From Euryarchaeota archaeon UBA58 (GTDB lineage: Archaea; Thermoplasmatota; Poseidoniia; Poseidoniales; Thalassarchaeaceae), in contig DAHR01000018.1 in NCBI GenBank assembly GCA_002498525.1, forward strand, positions 1-15,378: a DNA stretch of 15,378 nt. Reading direction: 5' to 3'. Shown here piece after piece: positions 1-6,900 of the stretch (position 1 is the first letter of the stretch; every line of letters begins with the position of its first letter). A program made the position numbers and the translations under genes. The notes below the pieces were generated by a model. That model saw only the letters and a program-made list of their open reading frames with translations, made no database searches and was not told where the DNA came from.

Positions 1-2
1 CA

Positions 3-56
3 GAAGAATTCTCCGAATGCATGAGCAAACACAAGCAATGGGTTCCTGATTACTAA
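3..56 (+). CDS. Possible C-terminal end of a gene cut by the left edge
   Basis: Reading from base 3, an open frame of 17 codons ends in TAA at 54-56 and gives the tail EEFSECMSKHKQWVPDY. The other two forward frames also stop within the first 50 bases, so the frame choice is weak. Two things favour it. The tail has the mixed charged and aromatic make-up of a real protein end. Its stop codon also sits in the left arm of an inverted repeat whose right arm holds the stop codon of the convergent gene at 81-335. Nothing can be said about function. Confidence 0.3.
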   Translation, partial: EEFSECMSKHKQWVPDY

Positions 57-85
57 TCTAATCAGGGGGTACCAATGAGATTAGT
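52..85. terminator. Inverted repeat between convergent gene ends, possible bidirectional terminator
   Basis: ACTAATCT at 52-59 is the exact reverse complement of AGATTAGT at 78-85, an 8-bp stem with an 18-nt loop. The left arm contains the + strand TAA stop (54-56) and the right arm the - strand TAA stop (81-83). The placement suits a 3'-end structure shared by two converging transcripts. There is no long T run, and the stem is AT-rich and weak, so termination is only an inference. Confidence 0.3.
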
Positions 86-335
86 TAGTTTTCTGAATAC
101 CCAACACTGGTTCATCGTTCATAGTTGATGATAATTCCACCTTTGGATTCTCTTTGACCAACATAGCTAGGATGATACCAACGATGAGGATAATGAAACC
201 TGAAAAGCAGCTAATCACTCCGCCGACAAAGATAAGGAATCCTTCGAAACTTGCGATCAGAGGTAATCGGAAATGCACCGGTAATCGGAAGGGTAGGGTA
301 TATGTCAGAACAAGAATGGTCCTGCAATCAACCAA
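81..335 (-). CDS. Small membrane protein, function unknown
   Basis: This 84-residue frame starts with TTG (333-335) and ends in TAA (81-83). A GTG start about 19 codons further in is also possible. The N-terminal part is short and partly repetitive (FRLPVHFRLP). A long hydrophobic stretch at about residues 26-61 (FEGFLIFVGGVIS, then FIILIVGIILAML) fits two closely packed membrane helices, and a polar tail follows. The frame overlaps the end of the upstream small gene by 31 bases, as in translationally coupled pairs. Codons are AT-rich (TTA, ATA-type, AGA), unlike the GC-rich genes to the right. I do not recognise a family. The hydrophobic pattern and the convergent stop arrangement are the main reasons to call it a gene. 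Confidence 0.5.
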   Translation of the reverse strand: MVDCRTILVLTYTLPFRLPVHFRLPLIASFEGFLIFVGGVISCFSGFIILIVGIILAMLVKENPKVELSSTMNDEPVLGIQKTN

Positions 336-541
336 ATCCCAAACGCCGTCCCGGCTATTACGTGTAACATGAATATGGATTGATTTTCCTCTCTAGATCC
401 CCATGCATACGTCTTACTGAACAAACCTATAGGGCCTCGAAGCCATACCTTCTGATTTAGTAAACAGTATCCAACGTAAGCCATTATTACCAGACCGACA
501 GCGATACGTACGACTTCAATTGTTGAGATTTCCACATTCAT
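305..541 (-). CDS. Small two-helix membrane protein, function unknown
   Basis: This 78-residue frame has an ATG start at 539-541 and a TGA stop at 305-307. It has two clear membrane segments, about residues 10-27 (VVRIAVGLVIMAYVGYCLL) and about 59-78 (HVIAGTAFGIWLIAGPFLF). They are separated by a polar loop with several charged residues (KVWLRG, SREENQ). The second helix runs to the last residue. The stop codon lies inside the following small membrane gene, so the two are probably cotranscribed and perhaps partners. GC content is well below that of the rest of the window, which may mean recent transfer or an accessory region. No family is recognised. It is unlikely to be an antisense shadow, because no credible gene lies on the opposite strand here. 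Confidence 0.55.
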   Translation of the reverse strand: MNVEISTIEVVRIAVGLVIMAYVGYCLLNQKVWLRGPIGLFSKTYAWGSREENQSIFMLHVIAGTAFGIWLIAGPFLF

Positions 542-712
542 CCGTAAGCGAGGGGCTTTATCATGAATACGTCATATTCTCTACTTTCTGCTTGGACTAA
601 GCAGACGACGCAGGCCCGGACACACAGTACCCTCTGATTCACATACGGCGTTGAAGAATGTCCAATCATTGAACCAAGTTACTTATGTCTAGCACATCGA
701 TGCACCCTGTTC

Positions 713-1330
713 ATGGACCGAACAATGGACCTAACAATCGCTGCGCTGATCTTTTTGGCTGGCACAGCAGGCCTCGTTTCCGGAGAGGACATCGGAAGCG
801 TTGAAACGACGAACGACATAGATGGTGAGTCAGCTGAGGCTGCCTCCATCGACGCGCGTTACCTTCGCGGTGACGCCAACGACGATGGAAGTGTGGATCT
901 CGGTGACTTCATCGTGATGGCACAGTACATCGCTGGATACGGCAGGGCTCCTGCCTCGATGGCTCAGGCAGACATCAACGGCGACCGATCAGTCGACGTG
1001 CTCGACCTGGTCATTCTGGCCGACTACCTGTGGGGAGATGACGAGTCCGATTCCGGACCCCAGTCTCTGGACAGCCGCACCACCAAGGCCAGCAAGACCG
1101 CTGTTGCGGTCCGCGACCTTGAGCCCGTGCGAGTGCTACGCGGTGACGCGAACGACGACGGCAGCGTCGACCTGGGCGACTTCATCGTGATGGTGCAGTA
1201 TATCCTCGGTTACGGGGACGCACCTGCCTCGATGCAGGGAGCCGACATCAACGGCGACCACACGGTCAACGTGCTCGACCTAGTGATGCTAGCAGATCAC
1301 CTATGGGGCGGTCAGTGCGAGCGCTGCTAG
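713..1330 (+). CDS. Secreted protein with two dockerin type I modules
   Basis: The product has 205 residues. An N-terminal signal peptide (MDLTIAALIFLAGTAGLVSG; start at ATG 713 or the nearby in-frame ATG 725) is followed by an acidic linker and two dockerin-like modules at residues 50-108 and 141-199. Each module carries two 12-residue calcium loops of the F-hand type: DANDDGSVDLGD (54-65 and 145-156), DINGDRSVDVLD (87-98) and DINGDHTVNVLD (178-189). The two modules match at about 48 of 59 residues and are joined by a Ser/Thr/Lys-rich linker. The protein ends in CERC just after the second module. There is no catalytic or carbohydrate-binding domain, although dockerins usually sit at the end of an enzyme. 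In cellulosomes they bind cohesins, and in other organisms their partners are mostly unknown. No cohesin is visible in this window. There is no clear Shine-Dalgarno sequence, so the mRNA may be leaderless. Confidence 0.85.
   Translation: MDRTMDLTIAALIFLAGTAGLVSGEDIGSVETTNDIDGESAEAASIDARYLRGDANDDGSVDLGDFIVMAQYIAGYGRAPASMAQADINGDRSVDVLDLVILADYLWGDDESDSGPQSLDSRTTKASKTAVAVRDLEPVRVLRGDANDDGSVDLGDFIVMVQYILGYGDAPASMQGADINGDHTVNVLDLVMLADHLWGGQCERC
860..1036 (+). repeat. Dockerin module 1 (coding repeat)
   Basis: This encodes residues 50-108 of the dockerin protein. It is paralogous to the copy at 1133-1309. The runs around GGTGACGC-AACGACGA and GACTTCATCGTGATGG are shared, while many third positions differ. 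That points to an old duplication kept by selection on the calcium loops. Confidence 0.8.
1133..1309 (+). repeat. Dockerin module 2 (coding repeat)
   Basis: This encodes residues 141-199, the second copy of the module at 860-1036. The last calcium loop has Asn instead of Asp at position 9 (NVLD against DVLD), a mild change that may alter calcium affinity. All other liganding Asp and Asn residues are kept. Confidence 0.8.
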
Positions 1331-1394
1331 GCAGCTAGCCGCCACTATACGCTGAGACTTCTCTGGAAGAACTCAGTGCTGCAACCAAGCGCGT

Positions 1395-1454
1395 GCCTTC
1401 GCGCCGTCCACTGACCGCCCTTGTGGGCCCTCAGTTGGGGACGGCTGCGAAGGC
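1395..1454. terminator. Long interrupted hairpin between convergent genes
   Basis: GCCTTCGC (1395-1402) plus GCCGTCC (1403-1409) pairs with GGACGGC (1439-1445) and GCGAAGGC (1447-1454), giving 15 base pairs broken only by a bulged T at 1446. Further in, ACTGA (1410-1414) pairs with TCAGT (1431-1435), and GCCC (1417-1420) pairs with GGGC (1425-1428) around a TTGT loop. The element lies in the 160-bp gap between the dockerin stop (1330) and the malic enzyme stop (1491). It could form in the 3' ends of both transcripts. No T run follows on either strand, so it may be a processing or stability element, or a small RNA, rather than a classic terminator. Confidence 0.55.
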
Positions 1455-1467
1455 CGCCAAACGCGGA

Positions 1468-1493
1468 TGAATCAGAGGGTACCCTATGATTCA
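1468..1493. repeat. 26-bp near-perfect palindrome over the malic enzyme stop codon
   Basis: TGAATCA (1468-1474) and TGATTCA (1487-1493) flank the perfect palindrome AGGGTACCCT (1476-1485). Only the 1475/1486 pair mismatches. The right edge (TCA, 1491-1493) is the TGA stop of the malic enzyme on the - strand. As RNA it would form a stem of about 10 bp with a GTAC loop at the very end of that message. As DNA it could bind a dimeric protein. Confidence 0.5.
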
Positions 1494-3803
1494 GAGTCGT
1501 TCACGGGCATGCCGCTGGGCATCGACTGCTGTGATCGCAGCCATGTGAACGACCTGGCGAACCGAATCGCCTCTCTGCAGAACGTGGGCTGGCTTGGCCA
1601 GACCCTCGAGGATGGGCCCCGTCATCTCTGCGCCGGCGATTCTCTGCAGCAGTTTGTAGGCGATGTTGGCCGAGGCGAGGTTGGGGCAGACGAGGACATT
1701 GGCCGCCCCCTCGAAGCTCATGAATGGGAAATCCTTCTGAATCTCCGGAACCAGCGCGGTATCAGCTTGCATCGGCCCATCGATCACGAGTGTCGGATCC
1801 AATTCACGAGCCATCGCGACCGCTTCCTCGATGCGGTCGGTTCGCAATTCGCTCGAGGTACCGAAATTGGAGAATGAAAGCATCGCTACTTTTGGTTTGA
1901 CGCCGAAGCGACGCGCCACGCGAGCGGTCTGGACCGCGATTTCAGCGAGGGTGCGGGGGTCGGGATAGATGTTGATCGTCGCATCGGCGATGAACATCAA
2001 TTCGCCATTCACCGTCATCATGTACATCCCAACGATTCTGTGGGCGTTCGGGTCAGGTCCAATCGTTTGCAGACAGGGTTTGACGATGTCTGGATAGTGG
2101 TGGGCGATGCCACCGAGATAACCGTCCGCGTCGCCGACGTGAACCATCATCGGTCCGAAGTAATTGGGCGATTTCAGCAGGTTGATCGCATCTCTTCGAG
2201 TCACACCTTTGCGTCCGCGAAGCGCGTGGAATTCGTCTGCATAAGCGCCACGCCTGCGCGGGTCGTAGCGCACATCGATGGTCTCGCATTCGAAGTGAAG
2301 TCCGAGCTCTTCCTTGACCGCTTGAATCCGCTCAGGATGCCCGAGCAGGATCGGGTCGCAGATGCCCTCAGCGATGCACTGTGCGGCTGCTTTGATGATT
2401 GTCGGTTCCTCGCCTTCGGAGAAGACGATGCTCTTTCGGTCGCGCTTCGCTTGATTGATCACATTGCGCATTATCGAGCGGGTCAGCCCTAGTCGGGCCT
2501 CCAACTCCTCACGGTACTTCTCGACATCGAAATCCTCTGCCGAGACTCGCGCGACCCCCTCGGCAACCGCGGCCTCCGCCACAGCGCTTGCCTCCCAGAT
2601 CAGCACCCGTGCGTCGAATGGCTTGGGAATCAGATATTCCGCTCCGAACTGCATCTGCTCACCACCGTAGGCGGCTGCAACATCATCAGGAACAGGCTCC
2701 TTGGTCAACTCTGCGATCGCATTGGTCGCGGCCATCTTCATGCCCTCTGTGATCTCTGTGGCGCGAACATCGAGAGCACCTCGGAAGATGTATGGGAAAC
2801 CCAGAACATTGTTGATCTGGTTCGGGTAATCGGAGCGCCCAGTCGCGATGATTGCATCATCGCGCACTTCGAGCACCTCTTCGGGAAGAATCTCAGGATC
2901 GGGGTTCGCCAACGCGAATATCAGTGGGCGCGCCGCCATCGAGGCGACCATCTCACCAGAAACCACCCCACCTCGGGAGAGACCGAGGAAGACATCAGCT
3001 CCATCCATCGCCTCAGCCAGACCGCCATCAGCAACATCGCGCGCGAATGCAGCCTTGTACGAATTCAACTCGCCTGCCTTCTCGCGCGCCTTCGTCAGAA
3101 TCCCCTTCGAATCGCACATCAGGAGATTCTTCGCGGAAACCCCAAGCCGCAGATAATGAGTAGCACAGGAGATCGCCGAAGCACCAGCTCCCGAAATCAC
3201 CACTTTGACCTCAGAAATCTCCTTCTCGACCACCTCCAAGGCATTCAGCAGCGCCGCACCAGAGATTATCGCAGTTCCATGTTGATCATCGTGCATCACC
3301 GGAATGTCCAACTCAGCCACTAACCGACGCTCGATCTCGAAGCACTCAGGCGCCTTGATATCCTCGAGATTGATCCCTCCAAATGTAGGAGCGATCGCCT
3401 TCACAGCCTCGACGAATTCATCGACATCGGTCCTGTCGACCTCGATGTCGAAAACATCGATATCGGCGAAGGCCTTGAACAGCAGGCCCTTGCCCTCCAT
3501 CACTGGCTTTCCGGCAAGAGCCCCGATATCACCCAGACCCAGCACGGCGGTGCCGTTGCTGATCACAGCGACGAGATTCCCCTTCGAGGTGTAGAGATAA
3601 GCATCTTCCGGATTCTTCTGAATCTCCTCGCAGGGATAAGCAACACCGGGCGAGTACGCCAACGAGAGGTCTCGGGCGGTGGCATGACGTTTCGTGGGAA
3701 CAACGCTGATCTTGCCGGCTGGCGCGGCCGAATGGTAATCCAGTGCTTCCTTTCGTAGACGGTCCTCAACCAAGGCAGGTCCCTCCGAGTTTGGTCGGGC
3801 CAC
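1491..3803 (-). CDS. maeB: NADP-dependent malic enzyme, MaeB type with phosphotransacetylase-like domain
   Basis: The enzyme decarboxylates (S)-malate oxidatively to pyruvate and CO2, normally with NADP, in the cytoplasm. It feeds pyruvate and reducing power to biosynthesis. The 770-residue length matches bacterial MaeB (about 760). The malic domain shows AYSPGVA (Tyr50), EGKGLLFKAFADID with the likely catalytic Lys near 105, the metal site NLEDI (Glu147, Asp148) and HDDQHGT (171-177), the nucleotide-binding GAGAS region near 205-209, ALANPDPE (297-304) and PNQINN (327-332). From about residue 440 a phosphotransacetylase-like domain follows (KSIVFSEGEEPTI, SFSNFGTSS, EGAANVLVCPNLASAN). In known MaeB proteins this domain has no transferase activity and instead gives acetyl-CoA regulation. 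The start is GTG 3801-3803. An in-frame stop lies just upstream, and a purine-rich ribosome site precedes the start. The gene is divergent from the giant surface-protein gene. The family is bacterial in character, so transfer is likely if the host is an archaeon. Confidence 0.95.
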   Translation of the reverse strand: MARPNSEGPALVEDRLRKEALDYHSAAPAGKISVVPTKRHATARDLSLAYSPGVAYPCEEIQKNPEDAYLYTSKGNLVAVISNGTAVLGLGDIGALAGKPVMEGKGLLFKAFADIDVFDIEVDRTDVDEFVEAVKAIAPTFGGINLEDIKAPECFEIERRLVAELDIPVMHDDQHGTAIISGAALLNALEVVEKEISEVKVVISGAGASAISCATHYLRLGVSAKNLLMCDSKGILTKAREKAGELNSYKAAFARDVADGGLAEAMDGADVFLGLSRGGVVSGEMVASMAARPLIFALANPDPEILPEEVLEVRDDAIIATGRSDYPNQINNVLGFPYIFRGALDVRATEITEGMKMAATNAIAELTKEPVPDDVAAAYGGEQMQFGAEYLIPKPFDARVLIWEASAVAEAAVAEGVARVSAEDFDVEKYREELEARLGLTRSIMRNVINQAKRDRKSIVFSEGEEPTIIKAAAQCIAEGICDPILLGHPERIQAVKEELGLHFECETIDVRYDPRRRGAYADEFHALRGRKGVTRRDAINLLKSPNYFGPMMVHVGDADGYLGGIAHHYPDIVKPCLQTIGPDPNAHRIVGMYMMTVNGELMFIADATINIYPDPRTLAEIAVQTARVARRFGVKPKVAMLSFSNFGTSSELRTDRIEEAVAMARELDPTLVIDGPMQADTALVPEIQKDFPFMSFEGAANVLVCPNLASANIAYKLLQRIAGAEMTGPILEGLAKPAHVLQRGDSVRQVVHMAAITAVDAQRHARERL

Positions 3804-3815
3804 ACCTTCCCCTTT
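3804..3815 (-). promoter_or_regulatory. Ribosome binding site of the malic enzyme gene
   Basis: On the - strand the GTG start is preceded directly by AAAGGGGAAGGT, a purine-rich Shine-Dalgarno-like run. Together with the in-frame TAG a few codons further upstream, it fixes GTG 3803 as the start. Confidence 0.5.
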
Positions 3816-3879
3816 GATGCTATCCTACAGCGATTGGGATGGTTATCAGCCCCTTGAAATGCGATTTTTTCTTTCAACA

Positions 3880-3898
3880 CTCCCTCTATGAGAGGGAG
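3880..3898. promoter_or_regulatory. Perfect inverted repeat, candidate operator
   Basis: CTCCCTCT (3880-3887) and AGAGGGAG (3891-3898) are exact reverse complements around ATG. The element sits in the middle of the divergent promoter region, upstream of both putative core promoters, where a dimeric regulator could control one or both genes. No regulator gene is present in the window. Confidence 0.45.
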
Positions 3899-3958
3899 AA
3901 GCAAGACCAACTCATCTACCCATTCCTTTCATAATGGGAACAAGCAGGCCAAAGGTTC

Positions 3959-6900
3959 GTGCCCGCATCGTTTCCCGCAGAAAGGACGGCTGAGCAGAGA
4001 CTTGCTCTACTCCTCACGCTGTTGATGGTGGCCTTGCCGTGGTCTGCTGCTTTCAGTCCTGAATTGTCGGCTCCTGAGGATGGAGCTCGGAATGCTCCCC
4101 AGACCGTTTGGGGTGGGAAGGGCAGCAACGATACAGGCTGGGTCGACATGATTGCGACGGGAGCCGATCTGGCTAACGGAACCTATGCTTACAGTGATCT
4201 CTACCTCGATTTCGCTCCGGGAGCCGAGATCTCGAATCTCACTTTCCAGATCGCTGTCAACGGTTCAGATGGCTATTGGGCTACTGAACCGCAGTTGACC
4301 CTCCTCGATACTCAGACGCCGATCCTCGACTGGAGAGGATATGGCGACCTCGGTCGGCAGGACGTGATGGAGAACAATCCGCCGACCGTTCAGAATGGGA
4401 CTCTCGACACTTATCTTCGCCCCAATTCGATTTCCGATGCTTCATGGGAATTGCCGGCCGGCGTGACTCTCACCGACATGGTGATTGAGGCTCTGCGGCC
4501 GGCCGACCCGAAGATTTCGTTTTCAGCGCTGGATGTGGCCCTCCACGACAGCGCGGTCAATCCCTTCGATGGCAGACTGTACGTCCTGCTCGATGATGAT
4601 TTACTGCATCTCGATGATCGCGCCGTCAAGCCGATCATCGACATCGAGAATAATCTGCAAGGGCGCTCGCTGGCCATCGATGCGGACCAAGACCGACTGC
4701 TCATCGGCACTGAGGACGGCTCGGTCCTCGTCCGCCGACTCTCTGACTCCGCCGCATTGCCGGATCTGCTGACTGGAGACGGTTCGGATGATTCGGCGAT
4801 TCACGCGATTGTCGTCGACGCCTACGGCACGACTTGGGCAGCAGAACCATGCACCATCCACCACCGAGCGATCGATGCCTCGGAGTGGACTGATTATGAT
4901 TACTGTCTGGCGCAGAATCAGGAGATTCCTTCGGACCTCCTGATCGTCGGCGACAGGGTCTATCTCGCGACCGAGTCGAGTGGCGTTCATCTCCTCGATT
5001 TCACCACCACGAGCGCCTCGAGTGGGGTCAGCGTCGTGGTCGACAACAACATTGTCTGGAACACTCAGAATTACCTCGCCTCAGACCTCATCACCGACCT
5101 CGCAGTGGTCGGAAACAATCTGATGATCGCGACTTATGATGCAGGCATCAATCGTCGCGACCTGGTCTCTCAATCGTGGTTGGCGACTTGGTCGACCGGC
5201 AATTGGCTGGCCTCGAATCAGATTCATGGTTTGGCTGTGACCGAGGGTTGGCTGCACATCCTCGCAGGAACCACTGTCCACGCCTATGATACCAATTCGC
5301 TGATCTTCCGCTCTCAGAGACAATTGGACGATATGGGCTTGTTAGGTAATGGCGAGTCGATCATCTCCTGGCCAGCACAAGCCCCTCGGGGCCCAACAAC
5401 AGGGACTGCTCTGGTCAGTGATGGCTCGGGCACGCTGGCGAGACTGCAAGGCGAGAATACCGATGATTCGCTGACTCTGGTCAGCAGCCCGACCGCAGAC
5501 TCGATGCAGGTCACGGCCCACATTGATGATGGTGAACAAGGTGAGATCTGGCTCGCTGGAAACAAGATCATCGATCGCTTCGATGAGTCGACTCAGATTT
5601 GGCAAACGCCGATTGACATCAGCGATTACGTCAGCAACGTCGGCCAGATCATCGCTATCGAACAGGATTCCAACGGCTATGTCTGGATTGGCACGACCAA
5701 TGCCGGCGTCATCCGACTGCGCAACTACGACGCCTCTTACGAAGGCACGGTCTCAGGCTTGAGTTCGACCCACGTCTCAGCCCTCGCCTTCGACACCAAT
5801 ACGGATTTCCTCGTCGTTGGCCACACTGAATCTGGCATCTCGATCATCGACACTAATGCGCTGACACTCGTCGACACCTTGACCACTTCAGATGGTCTCG
5901 ACTCGGATTACGTCACCGACATCGCCACCCGTTACGGTATAGCCTACATCGCCACGCCCGACGCTGGCGTGATGCGTGTTGAACTCTCCACCTCAGCGAT
6001 AATCGGCTCATGGCAGTCGCTCGGCGCCGACAACCTCGACTCGACCCCAATTGCCGTCGATGATGACATTGTCTACATAGGTCTCTTCGACTTCGGTATC
6101 CTCGTCATCGACCGGATGACTGGAGATATCACCGAGCACTGGAATCAGGATTCCAGCACGTTGCCTGATGACGATGTCCATTCTTTGCAGATGGACGATT
6201 ACGGCGGCTTGCTCGTCGGCACTCAAGGAGCCTTCTCGCGCTACGATGGCAGCGCCTGGCACACCATGACCAGCAGCGGAGGCTGGTGGAATCGCCCGAC
6301 GGTCTTCTACGATGTCACGAGTGATGCGGATGGCATGTACGCGGGAACCAATCGAGGTGCTTGCATGTGGAATTGGCAGTATCAATTCCAAGATTGCGTC
6401 AGTTCTGCCGATGGCATGCCGAGCAGGTTCGTCTATGCCGTCGACATGCTCGATACAGACCGGCTCTACGCTGGCACGAACCAGGGAGCCGCGATAATCA
6501 ACATGGACAATTTCACCGTCATCGAAACTTGGACTGCAGGTGATGATACCCAACGCTCACGAACGGTCAAGATCGGCGATATCCTCTATCTGGGCTTCGA
6601 GAACACGGGCATCGCGCGCTATGATCTGATGAACAATGAGTGGTTGACGACGTGGGACGGAACTCAAGGCTACATCGACGACGACGACGTCACGGTTCTC
6701 GTTCCCGGCCTTGATTCGGGTACCATGTGGGCTGGGGGTGACTTCGGCCTGACGCTCATCGACGTCGTCAATGATGAGGTTCTCATCGAGTGGAGTCGGG
6801 GGGCGAACGCGGCCGGGCCGACGCTCTCGAACACACCGCCCGCCGAGATCGAGATTCACGACAATGTCTTGCATTATTCGCTGCAACGGAGCAATTCGTG

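Larger units (their letters stand above)
3804..3958. promoter_or_regulatory. Divergent promoter region between maeB and the surface-protein gene
   Basis: These 155 bases must drive both genes. On the - strand an A-rich stretch (GAAAGAAAAAAT, about 3864-3875) lies some 60 bases before the maeB start and could be a BRE/TATA-like element. On the + strand TTTCATAAT (about 3928-3936) is centred some 27 bases before the GTG at 3959. That is the spacing expected of an archaeal TATA box driving a nearly leaderless message. Both assignments are by eye. The inverted repeat at 3880-3898 lies between them. Confidence 0.35.

Noticed and set aside
542..712. tRNA or other structured RNA in the gap before the dockerin gene
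   Set aside because: No T-loop-like GGTTCRA sequence, no acceptor-stem pairing and no strong hairpin could be found. Apart from a weak AT-rich patch near 681-687 the gap shows nothing.
1467..2492. Forward open frames of 136 and 150 codons
   Set aside because: Both are antisense to the malic enzyme, whose motifs are intact across the whole stretch.
4097..4113. Palindrome CCCCAGACCGTTTGGGG
   Set aside because: It is short, has one mismatched pair and lies within the coding sequence just after the signal peptide. No regulatory role can be argued.
6008..6886. - strand open frames of 181 and 109 codons inside the giant gene
   Set aside because: They mirror the Asp/Ile-rich repeats of the propeller region and show no independent start signal or family motif.
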